From Silicimonas sp. (GTDB lineage Bacteria; Pseudomonadota; Alphaproteobacteria; Rhodobacterales; Rhodobacteraceae), in assembly GCA_022824315.1 (NCBI GenBank), contig JAJEAC010000093.1, forward strand, positions 109,690-173,689: 64,000 nt of DNA. Direction: 5' to 3'. The notes below the pieces were generated by a model that worked only from the letters and a program-made list of their open reading frames with translations, did no database searches and was not told the DNA's origin. Position numbers and translations under genes: made by a program. Below, in pieces: positions 27,829 through 38,227 of the stretch (position 1 is its first letter; each line of letters opens with the position of its first letter).

Positions 27829-27918
27829 TGGCGGAGAGACAGGGATTCGAACCCTGGAGACGGTTTCCCGCCTACACGCGTTCCAGGCGTGCGCCTTCGA
27901 CCACTCGGCCACCTCTCC
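27829..27918 (-). tRNA. tRNA-Ser (anticodon GGA)
   Basis: A 90-base cloverleaf read on the minus strand from GGAGAGGTGGCCGAGTGG to CTCTCCGCCA, with CCA encoded. The anticodon loop contains CTGGAAC (GGA, reading UCC/UCU serine codons). The long variable arm GCGGGAAACCGTC-type hairpin is typical of serine tRNAs. The T-arm reads GGTTCGAATCC. Its 3' end faces the accessory island at 23-27.8 kb, the usual side for integration at a tRNA gene. Confidence 0.97.
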
Positions 27919-28202
27919 GGCGCATGCTCCTTAGCCGTTTCAGCGCATGGCATGCAAGTGCCGACGAACGGGCAAGGACCAGACGGTTCCAGCGCGTCTG
28001 GCAACAGGGAACTTGTCGTGACGCTAGAACTGGCACCTTTTGGATGGTTTCGGGTCTGCGTCCAACGATCGCTGGCGGGTCAAGATGCGAATTGACCAAA
28101 ATCCCCGTGAGCCGGAAATCTGGATCACTTTTTCCGGCCACCAGGATCGCATCGTGAGCGGAAAGAGCGTGGGCGGAAAGACCGACAGAAACGCAGTCCG
28201 GG

Positions 28203-28916
28203 TCAGGGATCAAGGTGCAGGTAGACGCGCCGGTTGCGAGCGCCTTTGTTCTCGATCTTGCCCAGGCGAATCCGCCCGATTTCACCAGTCCGTGCCACGT
28301 GGGTTCCTCCGCAGGGTTGCAGATCGACCTGCTTGTCACCGACGCCAATCCTCACCAGCCGAACACGACCGGCGCCACGTGGCGGTTGCACCGACATCGT
28401 CTTCACGAGCCCCGGATTGGCGTCTAGATCTTCCTCCGTGATCCAGTCTTCGCTGACCTCGAGATCGCGTGCGACGAGCGCGTTCAACTCGTCTGCCAAC
28501 GCCTCCTTGTCGTCCGGAGGATCGGCCATGTGAAAATCAAGCCGTCCCCTGGCTGCGGAAATCGACCCGCCTGTCACGGGAAGAGGAACCACGACGGACA
28601 GCAGGTGCAAGGCCGTGTGAACCCGCATGTGCCCGTAGCGGCGGTCCCAGTCGAGAACCTGCTGCACCTTGGTGCCAGACGCCGGCAAAGATGCGCCCTC
28701 TTCCGGCACCAGGACCGGACGGCCCGCAACCTTGACCGTCGTCGCAATGCGGGCTTCCCCTCCCTCCCAGCGCAGCAATCCGCAGTCACCGGGCTGGCCA
28801 CCGCCAGTGGGATAGAACACGGATGCATCCAGAATGATGCCGCCACGCTCATTGATCGAGTCGACGCGACCGGTTGCCTCCCGAAGGTAGGCATCGCGGT
28901 ATAGAATGTCAGTCAT
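28203..28916 (-). CDS. alaX: alanyl-tRNA editing protein AlaX
   Basis: Free-standing trans-editing protein that hydrolyses Ser-tRNA(Ala) or Gly-tRNA(Ala). 237 residues, the medium AlaX type. Zinc ligands are seen as HTALH (about residues 99-103) and CGGTH (about 204-208). It also has the YPTGGGQPGD glycine-rich motif of the AlaRS editing fold. It starts within the last codons of the upstream MscS gene (8-bp overlap), so it is co-transcribed with cysK and mscS. Confidence 0.92.
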   Translation of the reverse strand: MTDILYRDAYLREATGRVDSINERGGIILDASVFYPTGGGQPGDCGLLRWEGGEARIATTVKVAGRPVLVPEEGASLPASGTKVQQVLDWDRRYGHMRVHTALHLLSVVVPLPVTGGSISAARGRLDFHMADPPDDKEALADELNALVARDLEVSEDWITEEDLDANPGLVKTMSVQPPRGAGRVRLVRIGVGDKQVDLQPCGGTHVARTGEIGRIRLGKIENKGARNRRVYLHLDP

Positions 28917-31281
28917 TCCGCATCCCCGCTTGATCAGAGTCGTGTGCTCCGGTGTCGACCGGCTGCGTGGCCCGTCGCTTCGATGTGCCCGGCGACGTCA
29001 ATGTTACCGGGTTTCTCAACCAGACATCCCGCTGCGCAAACGGAATCTCGATGTCCTCATCGGCAAAGCGCCGGACGATCTCATGGTTGATGTCAGACCG
29101 CACGGCCAACCCGTAGTTTATGTCATCCAGAATGGCCCGGATCTCGAAATCCATGCTGTCGGCGCCAAATCCCCTGAAGATCACCGAAGGAGCTGGATCC
29201 TTGGAGATTGCCGGCTGCGCCTCGGCAATCTCGCGCAGAATCCTCTCGACCCTTGCCGAGTCGGTGCCATAGGCCACTCCCACCGGGACAATGACCCGTC
29301 CGGTCAGGTTGCCGCGGGTCCAGTTCGTGACAGTGCCGGATATCAGGTCCCCGTTAGGCACGATCACGTCTGTCCGGTCGAACGTCTCGATCCGGGTGGA
29401 GCGCACGCTGATCCGCCTCACGATGCCCATCTGCCCGCCGACCTCGACCCAGTCGCCTTCGCTGATCGGGCGCTCGATCAGCAGGATGATGCCCGAGAAG
29501 AAATTGTTGATGATGTTCTGAAGGCCGAACCCGATGCCAACGCCCAAGGCGCCGATGACGATCGCGAGCGACGACAGGTCAATGCCGGCGGCACTGACCC
29601 CCGCCACAGCGGCAACAGCAATCCCGACATACCCGGCACCGGAGACAATTGCGTTTCGTCCTCCCGCGTCTATTCGCGTTCGCGGCAGGACGCTGGACCG
29701 CAACGTGCCCTGCACCAGTCGCGTCACCACGAAACCGACCGCGAAGACAAGCGCAAACGTGAGAAGATCGGTGGGCGAAATCAGCGAATCGCCCAATGCA
29801 ACGCCGGTCCTGAACCTGGTCCACGCGTCAGCAAGATCAGAGCTCCGCGCACCCCAGATCAACGCAAGCACCGGAAGAGCGGCCAGCGCAATGGACAGGC
29901 TTGCAAGCACCGGGATCAGGGCCTGGCGTGCCTCGGCAGCGTCAAGGCCGCGAAGCAGGCCGTAGGCTGATCTCAAGGCATGATGGAGGCTGACCAGCAA
30001 TGCCAGGAGCCCGAGGCTCAGCACAGACGGCAGCAGGATCCCGCTTGCCAAGCCCTGAAGGCCGATGGCCGCGGCAGCCGGACCGGCAAGCGCCACGGCC
30101 TGCACCGCACGCCAAAGAAGTTGCACTGAACCGTGGCCGAAAGCCGGATCCATGCCTTCCGACGTGCGACCGACGACGCTGGCAATGCTCCCGAGCCGCC
30201 ACATCGCAACGCCCGTCAGCAGAAGAACCGGAAATGCCAAGACGCCGGAGATGTCATCATCAATCTCCGCAGCAGTCGAAACAAGGTCGTGCAAAATCAG
30301 GATCCCGGCCAGAAGACCTAGTAACGATGCCAGAGTCCGAGCCCGTGCACGCTGCTCTTCGCCAAGCACAAGCCCAGTTCCTTCCCGCTCTTGCTTCGCG
30401 AAGACCTGGCGACCCAGCCAATGTCCGATCACGGTGGTCACGATCATCGCGTTGACCCCAGCGGCCAATGCACGACCCGTCACACCGATCACGCCGGTCG
30501 AGATCAGCGCCCCGTTCAGGAGCGACACTCCGACCAATGCCAACAGCACAGTGCCGAACGAAAGTAGGTAGTCAGACAAGATCCGCGCGTGTTCGGCCGA
30601 CGTGGCCGCAACACGTGCATGCAGCCCTGCGGCCATGCGCTCTCCACGCAAGGCCAAGACGGCGGCGGCGATCAGAAACAGGGCGGCGATCACGATGCGT
30701 TGCCAAAACGCCGCATGATCAAGCGTGCCTGGGCGACTTGCCGAGATTTCCGCCCGTGCCTCCCCCGCAACGTCGACAATCGCCGCCACGGCGCCGGACC
30801 AGAGCCTCGGATCGAGGGGCGTTCGCGAAAGGTCGAACAATCGGCCGGTCTGCCTCGCCCGAAGCCTTGAATCGATCTGGCGAATCAGGGCGTCTGCCCG
30901 GGCATGGGCCTCATCCGCTTGGAGTCTGGGTGCCAGTGCTTCCTGCAATGCGGCTTCCAGAACGGTTCGACGCTCTGCCACCGCGCCGGACTCGGTTCCG
31001 CCCTCGGCGGGGGGCGGGCCCAAAGCATCAATCTGGGCTTGCAGCGCCTGCACCTCGACCGCGTTCGTGTCCCGGGCATCCGCGAACTCGTCCCGCCATT
31101 CGGCCAAGGCGTTCCGAAGACTCTGGAGTCCGCTGTCAGGAAGCCGGTCCTTGCCCAGGCTCGTCTCGACGGCGCCTGCAAACTGGTCAAACCGCTCGAA
31201 TTCCGGTGCAACCTGCGCAACCGCAAGGGACGCCAACAGAGTCCAGGAGACCAGGGCCATCCAGAACGCAATGCGATTCAT
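28909..31281 (-). CDS. large mechanosensitive channel, MscS family with N-terminal DUF3772-type domain
   Basis: 790 residues. The start MNRIAFWMALVSW follows AGGA and leads into a signal-peptide-like helix (LLASLAVAQ); an ATG four codons earlier overlaps the cysK stop and is also possible. A periplasmic, helical N-terminal domain is followed by about ten membrane segments. The C-terminal MscS pore and beta domain are recognised by GALGVGIGFGLQNIINNFFS, LIERPISEGDWVEVGG and IVPNGDLISGTVTNW. The architecture resembles the large MscK/YbiO-type channels that protect against osmotic downshock. No defect is seen. Confidence 0.9.
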   Translation of the reverse strand: MNRIAFWMALVSWTLLASLAVAQVAPEFERFDQFAGAVETSLGKDRLPDSGLQSLRNALAEWRDEFADARDTNAVEVQALQAQIDALGPPPAEGGTESGAVAERRTVLEAALQEALAPRLQADEAHARADALIRQIDSRLRARQTGRLFDLSRTPLDPRLWSGAVAAIVDVAGEARAEISASRPGTLDHAAFWQRIVIAALFLIAAAVLALRGERMAAGLHARVAATSAEHARILSDYLLSFGTVLLALVGVSLLNGALISTGVIGVTGRALAAGVNAMIVTTVIGHWLGRQVFAKQEREGTGLVLGEEQRARARTLASLLGLLAGILILHDLVSTAAEIDDDISGVLAFPVLLLTGVAMWRLGSIASVVGRTSEGMDPAFGHGSVQLLWRAVQAVALAGPAAAAIGLQGLASGILLPSVLSLGLLALLVSLHHALRSAYGLLRGLDAAEARQALIPVLASLSIALAALPVLALIWGARSSDLADAWTRFRTGVALGDSLISPTDLLTFALVFAVGFVVTRLVQGTLRSSVLPRTRIDAGGRNAIVSGAGYVGIAVAAVAGVSAAGIDLSSLAIVIGALGVGIGFGLQNIINNFFSGIILLIERPISEGDWVEVGGQMGIVRRISVRSTRIETFDRTDVIVPNGDLISGTVTNWTRGNLTGRVIVPVGVAYGTDSARVERILREIAEAQPAISKDPAPSVIFRGFGADSMDFEIRAILDDINYGLAVRSDINHEIVRRFADEDIEIPFAQRDVWLRNPVTLTSPGTSKRRATQPVDTGAHDSDQAGMRND

Positions 31282-31289
31282 GCGTGTCC

Positions 31290-32318
31290 TCATTTTGCAA
31301 AGACCTTCGGTAGTATGCGCTCGTCGCGCCCGATCCATGATGGCACCGGCAATCCCCGTTCGCGCAGGAAAGCCGGGTTGAAGAGCTTGGACTGATAACG
31401 GTTTCCGTAGTCGCAGAGAATGGTGACGATGGTGTGCCCTGGGCCCATCTCGTGCGCCAGGCGCATCGCGCCGGCAACGTTGATGCCGGTCGAGCCGCCA
31501 AGGCAAAGGCCTTCCTTCTCGAGAAGATCGAAAACGACCGGCAAGGCTTCGCTGTCCGGCACCTTGTACACGAAGTCCGGCACGTAGCCTTCCAGATTTG
31601 CCGTGATCCGGCCCTGCCCGATCCCCTCGGTGATCGAATCGCCCTTGGGCGGGTCCCGATCCGTATAGAGCCTGTAGAGACCCGAACCGTCCGGGTCACT
31701 GAGACCAACCTTCACGCCCCGGGGCTGCAGCGCCCGAGCAACGCCTGCCAGCGTTCCACCCGAACCGACCGAGCAAGTGAACCCGTCGATCTTGCCGCCG
31801 GTCTGCTCCCAGATCTCCGGGCCGGTGGTTTCCACATGCGCCTGCCGATTTGCGACATTGTCGAACTGGTTCGCCCATATCGCGCCGTTGGGTTCGGTCC
31901 CGGCCAGGCGCTCGGCCAGGCGCCCGGAGTACTTCACGTAGTTGTTCGGGTTCTTGTATGGAACGGCCGGGACCTGCACCAGCTCTGCCCCGCAGAGCTG
32001 GATCATGTCCTTCTTTTCCTGGCTTTGGGTTTCCGGAATCACGATCACCGTCCGGAACCCCATCGAGGCACCCACAAGCGCGAGCCCGATCCCCGTGTTG
32101 CCGGCCGTACCCTCCACGATCGTGCCTCCGGGCTTCAACGCACCCTTCGCGACCGCGTCGCGAATGATGTACAACGCGGCGCGGTCCTTGACGGACTGAC
32201 CCGGGTTAAGGAACTCGGCCTTTCCGAGGATCTCGCAGCCTGTGGCATCGGACGGGCCATTCAGCCGGATCAGCGGCGTGTTTCCCACGGTCTCGGCAAG
32301 ATCGCTGCGAACGGTCAT
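31290..32318 (-). CDS. cysK: cysteine synthase A (O-acetylserine sulfhydrylase)
   Basis: PLP enzyme making cysteine from O-acetylserine and sulfide. The start at MTVRSDLAETVGNTPLIRL lies six bases after AAGGGA; upstream in-frame codons are not conserved-looking. The PLP lysine is in NPGQSVKDRAA, the phosphate loop in EGTAGNTGIGLAL, and GSGGTLAGV follows. The 342 residues are slightly longer than E. coli CysK, as in other Rhodobacterales CysK-like proteins; cystathionine beta-synthase-type relatives are the alternative. It lies directly upstream of the MscS gene. Confidence 0.9.
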   Translation of the reverse strand: MTVRSDLAETVGNTPLIRLNGPSDATGCEILGKAEFLNPGQSVKDRAALYIIRDAVAKGALKPGGTIVEGTAGNTGIGLALVGASMGFRTVIVIPETQSQEKKDMIQLCGAELVQVPAVPYKNPNNYVKYSGRLAERLAGTEPNGAIWANQFDNVANRQAHVETTGPEIWEQTGGKIDGFTCSVGSGGTLAGVARALQPRGVKVGLSDPDGSGLYRLYTDRDPPKGDSITEGIGQGRITANLEGYVPDFVYKVPDSEALPVVFDLLEKEGLCLGGSTGINVAGAMRLAHEMGPGHTIVTILCDYGNRYQSKLFNPAFLRERGLPVPSWIGRDERILPKVFAK

Positions 32319-32431
32319 CGGCATTCCCTTGAGTCTCGTTCCCGTCCTAGTGGCGCAGGACGCCGGATACAATCGGGCCGACGCATTTTCCACGCGTCAG
32401 GATCATGATCGCATCGGCCAGGCATCCGGCA

Positions 32432-34120
32432 TCAGGCAAGCTGTCGGAACACCTTGGGCAGTTCCTCCGGCATGTCCTCGGCGACGAGCCCGGGCCCGAA
32501 CGATATCGCGCACTCGGTATGCATCCATGCTGCGGCTTCGGCCGCCTCCAAGGGTGCAAGTCCGCGCGCAAGAAGGCCGGTGATGAAACCCGCCAGCACG
32601 TCGCCCGAACCGGCAGTGGCGAGCCAAGGTGCATCTCGTTCCCGAACGCTCGAATTCATCACGCAACGGCCTTCCGAATCCGAAATCACGGTATCCGGTC
32701 CCTTGAACAGGATCGTGCATCCCGCGCGCCTGGCCGCTTCGCGGGTCGCGTCGATCTTGGAATAGGCAGGTCCTGCGGCCGCAGGAGCCGCGAGTCTCTC
32801 CGCAATGTCGGGAAACAGACGCGCGAATTCGCCTGCATGCGGGGTGATGACGCAACCTTCATGCAGCGCGTCGAACAGGATCTCCGGATCTTCCCTGAAA
32901 CAGGTCAGCGCGTCGGCATCGAGGACGACCGGCCGGCCCCAATTTCGGTCATCGTCCGGCCCGGATGCGCCGCTGCTCGGCTTTGCGTTGGCGCCATTCC
33001 GCGTGGCTTGTGTTCGGGGAGCGGCAAGGGCCGTCTCGACAAGAGCCCGCGTCTCCTTTCCGACGCCAAGGCCAGGGCCAAGGCAAATTGCACTGAGCCT
33101 TTCGTCCTCAAGGGCGTCCCGAAGGTCGGCAGCATCATCCAGCACACGACACATGACGGAGGTCGTCTGGCCTGCAACTTCCGCGAGCGCCTCGCCCGGG
33201 CAGGCAATCGTGACGAGACCCGCGCCGATTCTAAGCGCACCACGCGCCGCAAGCCGAGCGGCACCGGTCCGGCCTGGTCCACCGGACACGACCAGGGCAT
33301 GCCCGTGATCATACTTGTGGCCCCGGACTTTCCTCAGCCGACACGGGTCGGCACCTGTTCCTGCAAGTCGGACGCCCGTTTCGGGGGCGGAAGCGGCGTT
33401 CGCTCCGTCAATCCGGGACCGGTCATCAATGCCTAGGGAAACCACCGTCAACATGCCGCACAGATCCATGCCCCGATCCAGGAAGTGACCGCGCTTGGGC
33501 GCATGAAACGTCACCGTCAGGTCGGCCCGGATGCTGACCTCCAAGACACGCCCGCTGTCGGAGCAGAGCCCGCTCGGGATGTCCACCGAAACGATCCTGA
33601 AGGGCCGTCGTTGGCTTGGCACGTCGCGAATGCCTCCGTCTGCGGAGAAGCCTCCCCAGCCTACCAGCTCATCGCCGAAAGGTGGCCCGAGCGGTCGACA
33701 CAGCCCCGTTCCGAAGAGGGCATCGACCAGCAAGTCCGGAAGCGGCCCGGCCCCGGGGACGGCTTCGGACTTGCCTGTCCGCGCGTCGGGATCGGTCCCG
33801 GCAAGCCGGCGCCATTTCTCGAAATTCGTATTTGCATCTTGGGGCAACTTCCCGGGATCGCCCAGAAACGAGGCCTCGACCTCCCAGCCCCATTCCCTCA
33901 GCAGCCGTGCCACGACAAACCCGTCGCCGCCGTTGTTTCCAGGGCCGCAAAGCACGCGTGCGCGATGCGGCGCGCTGGCGAGATCCGGCCATCTCTCGAA
34001 GATGGCATCCACCACGCCCCTGCCAGCCCGCTCCATGAGTTCAAGCCCCGTGACTTCGCCGCCCGACATGGCAGCCTGCTCAACGGCACGCATTTCTGCG
34101 GCGGTCAGAATGGTGGTCAC
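32432..34120 (-). CDS. nnr: bifunctional NAD(P)H-hydrate epimerase / ADP-dependent dehydratase
   Basis: Repairs hydrated NAD(P)H. 562 residues with two domains: an N-terminal YjeF epimerase (about 1-210, motif CGPGNNGGDGFVVARLL) and a C-terminal ribokinase-like dehydratase (about 230-560, with GGPGRTGAARLAARGALRIG, ITPHAGEFARLFPD and the catalytic TAGSGDVLAG near residue 505). It stands next to glnB-glnA but on the opposite strand, a neighbourhood I associate with Rhodobacterales. Confidence 0.94.
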   Translation of the reverse strand: MTTILTAAEMRAVEQAAMSGGEVTGLELMERAGRGVVDAIFERWPDLASAPHRARVLCGPGNNGGDGFVVARLLREWGWEVEASFLGDPGKLPQDANTNFEKWRRLAGTDPDARTGKSEAVPGAGPLPDLLVDALFGTGLCRPLGPPFGDELVGWGGFSADGGIRDVPSQRRPFRIVSVDIPSGLCSDSGRVLEVSIRADLTVTFHAPKRGHFLDRGMDLCGMLTVVSLGIDDRSRIDGANAASAPETGVRLAGTGADPCRLRKVRGHKYDHGHALVVSGGPGRTGAARLAARGALRIGAGLVTIACPGEALAEVAGQTTSVMCRVLDDAADLRDALEDERLSAICLGPGLGVGKETRALVETALAAPRTQATRNGANAKPSSGASGPDDDRNWGRPVVLDADALTCFREDPEILFDALHEGCVITPHAGEFARLFPDIAERLAAPAAAGPAYSKIDATREAARRAGCTILFKGPDTVISDSEGRCVMNSSVRERDAPWLATAGSGDVLAGFITGLLARGLAPLEAAEAAAWMHTECAISFGPGLVAEDMPEELPKVFRQLA

Positions 34121-35014
<894 letters not shown>

Positions 35015-35052
35015 TCAATCAGCATCCAGAGTAAGGACAGGAGGATCGCTCC

Positions 35053-36459
35053 ATGAGCAACAAAGACGTCTTGCAGACGATCAAGGACGAAGAGGTGGAA
35101 TACGTGGACATTCGGTTCACGGATCCTCGTGGCAAGCTGCAGCACGTAACAGTGCTCGCCGATGAAGTGGACGAGGACTTCCTTGAGGAAGGGCTCATGT
35201 TCGACGGTTCCTCCATTGCAGGCTGGAAGTCGATCGACCAGTCCGACATGAAGCTGATGCCCGACACTTCCAGCGCATATATGGACCCGTTCTTCGCGGA
35301 GACGACGCTCGCCGTCCATTGCTCGGTCGTCGAGCCGGATACTGGCGAGCACTACGAGCGCGACCCGCGCGGGACGGCGGAGAAGGCCGAAGCCTATCTC
35401 AAGTCCAGCGGGATCGGCGACCAGTCGTTTTGGGGGCCGGAAGCCGAGTTCTTCATCTTTGACGATGTCCGTTATTCGGTCGAGATGAACAAGGTCGGCT
35501 ATGAGGTCGACGCGATCGACGGGTCGTGGAACACCGATACCGAGTACGAAATGGGCAACATGGGCCACCGCCCCGGCATCAAGGGCGGCTACTTCCCTGT
35601 TCCTCCGGTGGACGACGCCCAGGACATTCGCTCGGAAATGCTCTCGACAATGAAGCGCATGGGCATGAAGGTCGACAAGCACCACCACGAGGTGGCTTCG
35701 TGCCAGCACGAGCTTGGCCTTGTCTTCAGTTCGCTCACCGATCAGGGAGACAACCTGCAGAAGTACAAGTACGTCATCCACCAGGTAGCGCATGCATACG
35801 GAAAGTCGGCCACGTTCATGCCCAAGCCGATCGCGGGCGACAACGGAACGGGCATGCACGTGAACCAGTCGATCTGGAAGGATGGCAAGCCGCTCTTCGC
35901 AGGGGATCGATATGCAGATCTCAGCCAGGAGGCGCTCTACTACATAGGCGGCGTGCTCAAGCACTCCAAGGCGCTCAACGCCTTCACAAATCCGGCGACG
36001 AATTCCTACAAGCGCTTGATTCCGGGTTTCGAGGCTCCGGTTCTGAGGGCGTATTCAGCTCGAAACCGCTCGGCGTCGTGTCGGATTCCGTGGACCGAGA
36101 GTCCGAAAGCCAAGCGCGTGGAGGTTCGCTTCCCCGATCCCGCCGCGAACCCCTACCTCGCGTTTGCAGCGCTCCTGTTGGCCGGTCTCGACGGCATCAA
36201 GAACAAGATCGATCCCGGCGATCCGATGGACAAGGATCTCTACGACCTGCCGCCCGAAGAGCTGGAAGGGATTCCAACGGTTTGCGCCAGCCTCCGTGAG
36301 GCGATGGAAGAACTGGAAGCCGACATGGACTTCCTGCTTCAGGGCGACGTCTTCACCCGCAGCCAGATCGAGGGCTACATGGATCTCAAGTGGGAAGAGA
36401 TCTACGCTTACGAGCACACGCCTCACCCGGTCGAGTTCAAGATGTATTACAGCTGCTGA
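35053..36459 (+). CDS. glnA: glutamine synthetase type I
   Basis: ATP-dependent synthesis of glutamine from glutamate and ammonia; dodecameric cytosolic enzyme. 468 residues. Metal and nucleotide motifs are seen as [19 protein letters not shown], and [20 protein letters not shown]. Tyr397 in DLYDLPPEE is the adenylylation site at its canonical position, so control by GlnE is expected. It is followed by a strong terminator. It is unremarkable apart from a few substitutions in the flap region ([13 protein letters not shown]). Confidence 0.98.
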   Translation: MSNKDVLQTIKDEEVEYVDIRFTDPRGKLQHVTVLADEVDEDFLEEGLMFDGSSIAGWKSIDQSDMKLMPDTSSAYMDPFFAETTLAVHCSVVEPDTGEHYERDPRGTAEKAEAYLKSSGIGDQSFWGPEAEFFIFDDVRYSVEMNKVGYEVDAIDGSWNTDTEYEMGNMGHRPGIKGGYFPVPPVDDAQDIRSEMLSTMKRMGMKVDKHHHEVASCQHELGLVFSSLTDQGDNLQKYKYVIHQVAHAYGKSATFMPKPIAGDNGTGMHVNQSIWKDGKPLFAGDRYADLSQEALYYIGGVLKHSKALNAFTNPATNSYKRLIPGFEAPVLRAYSARNRSASCRIPWTESPKAKRVEVRFPDPAANPYLAFAALLLAGLDGIKNKIDPGDPMDKDLYDLPPEELEGIPTVCASLREAMEELEADMDFLLQGDVFTRSQIEGYMDLKWEEIYAYEHTPHPVEFKMYYSC

Positions 36460-36488
36460 GATCGTTCGGAAAAGATCGGAAAGAGGAA

Positions 36489-36515
36489 GGGTGCCTTGCG
36501 AGGCACCCTTTTTTT
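36489..36515 (+). terminator. rho-independent terminator of glnBA
   Basis: Perfect 7-bp stem GGGTGCC / GGCACCC around a six-base loop, followed immediately by seven T residues. It begins 29 bp after the glnA stop. Confidence 0.93.
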
Positions 36516-36729
36516 GCTTGAGGCGTTGGGAAATCCGCGAAGCCCGAACTCAAGGTACATTGCATGACGCGACGTCCGGGATTGGCACATTTGCACAGGC
36601 GAGACCTCTCTGTCCGGTTCGGGCGGGCGGATTCAGCAGGCGGACCCGGCCCCACCTGCTGACGGGCTGCGACGAAGGCAACGATCTCGCAAGAGACGGT
36701 TTCGGCGGAAGTGCAGTGTGATCGGAGTT

Positions 36730-37512
36730 TCAGGAGCGGCGGATGCGGGTCAGCGCGAACAGCGCCAAGGCGGCGACCACGATCGACGGGCCCGACGGCG
36801 TGTCAAGCTCCGCTGAAGCAAAGAGCCCCCCGGCTACGGCGAGTGCGCCGGCGACGGCAGCCCAGACCGCCATTGCCTCCGGGCTTCTGGACAAGTGCCG
36901 AACTGTCGCAGGCGGAATCACAAGCAACGCCACGATCAGCAGAACCCCGACGATCTTGATGGCGACCGCGATGATTGCCGCCAGCAGGAGTCCGAAAGCC
37001 AAACGCGCGCGCTCCGGCCGAAATCCCGCCACGGACGCCAGGTCGGCATCCACGGTGGTTGCCAGTAGCGAGCGCCATAGCCGCCACAGCACGAAGAGCG
37101 CAACAATTCCGCCGCCCCACACGATCGCGATGTCCGCCCGGGAGACGGCCAGGATGTCACCGAAGAGCAGCCCGTTGAGATTGAACCTTACCGTGGGAAA
37201 GAACGCCAGCACCACGAGACCGAGGGCCAGCCCTCCGTAGGCAAACATGCCAAGCAGGGTATCCGTGGGCAGCGCGTCGCGTCCTTCGAGGAAGTACAAC
37301 GCCAACACAATCACGGAAGCGCAGCCGAAGATGCCGACAACCAAGGGAATTTCTCCCAGTAGGGCCAGCGCGACGCCAAGCAGGGCAGAATGCGCAATCG
37401 TCTCGCCGAAATAGGCAAGCCGCCGCCAGACCACGAAGCAACCTGCCGGTCCGGTGACCAGCGCGGTCCCGATGCCAGCGAACAGCGCACGAGTCACGAA
37501 ATCGTCCAGCAT
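36730..37512 (-). CDS. znuB: zinc ABC transporter permease
   Basis: Inner-membrane subunit of the ZnuABC high-affinity zinc importer. 260 residues, about seven to eight membrane segments, with the family signature RRLAYFGETIAHSALLGVAL. It starts three bases after the znuC stop. A manganese or iron ABC-3 permease is the alternative, but the His-rich partner ZnuA supports zinc. Confidence 0.93.
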   Translation of the reverse strand: MLDDFVTRALFAGIGTALVTGPAGCFVVWRRLAYFGETIAHSALLGVALALLGEIPLVVGIFGCASVIVLALYFLEGRDALPTDTLLGMFAYGGLALGLVVLAFFPTVRFNLNGLLFGDILAVSRADIAIVWGGGIVALFVLWRLWRSLLATTVDADLASVAGFRPERARLAFGLLLAAIIAVAIKIVGVLLIVALLVIPPATVRHLSRSPEAMAVWAAVAGALAVAGGLFASAELDTPSGPSIVVAALALFALTRIRRS

Positions 37513-37515
37513 GGC

Positions 37516-38175
37516 TCAGACCGCGTCCGGCCGACTCAACGGCCTATCCTCGTGTTCGTGCGGCACGAGGACCACGAAGTCGTCGCCGGCCTTCATCGCC
37601 AGTTCAAGATCGTGCGAGATCCAAAGGACGCCACAGTCCGTACTGATGCGGATTGCGTCGATCAGGGAGTGCAGCACGTCCGATCCGGCGACATCGACCC
37701 CCTGGTCGGGTTCGTCCAGGACCAGCAGATCAGGTTTGCGAATCAGCGCACTCGCGAGCAGCAAGCGCTGCAACTCGCCTCCCGACAGGTTCACGACCGG
37801 CGGATCACCGAGCCGTTCCAGGCCGACGGAATTTAGTGCGGAGTCGATCTCCGAGGCGGGGAAGCGCCCCGTCAGCTGCATCAGGCGGCGCACGGAGAGG
37901 GGCAATGTCGGACTCACCGCCAGCCGCTGCGGCACATATCCCACGCACAATGACGGCGACCGGTCCACGTAGCCTTCGTCGATGTCGATCAGTCCGAGGG
38001 CGGCTTTCGCACATGTCGTCTTGCCCGCGCCATTCGCGCCGATCAGAAAGACCAGGTTGCCGCGAACCACTTCAAGGTCCACCTCACGAAAGATCCAGCG
38101 TCCCGCGCGACGTACGCCAATTCCTCCGGCTCTGACCAACGGAACCGGACTGGAGGCTTGCGAATCCGCCGACAT
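37516..38175 (-). CDS. znuC: zinc ABC transporter ATP-binding protein
   Basis: ATPase of the zinc importer, 219 residues. Walker A is GANGAGKTT, the signature region is NLSGGELQRLLLA, and Walker B is LLVLDEPDQGVDV. It diverges from znuA with only about 50 bp between the starts, so both transcripts leave from one control region, presumably under Zur. No clear Zur dyad could be assigned by eye. Confidence 0.94.
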   Translation of the reverse strand: MSADSQASSPVPLVRAGGIGVRRAGRWIFREVDLEVVRGNLVFLIGANGAGKTTCAKAALGLIDIDEGYVDRSPSLCVGYVPQRLAVSPTLPLSVRRLMQLTGRFPASEIDSALNSVGLERLGDPPVVNLSGGELQRLLLASALIRKPDLLVLDEPDQGVDVAGSDVLHSLIDAIRISTDCGVLWISHDLELAMKAGDDFVVLVPHEHEDRPLSRPDAV

Positions 38176-38227
38176 GATCCCTATCCTGTGTCAAGGTCAT
38201 GATACATCGATGAGGGATACAGGCCAT

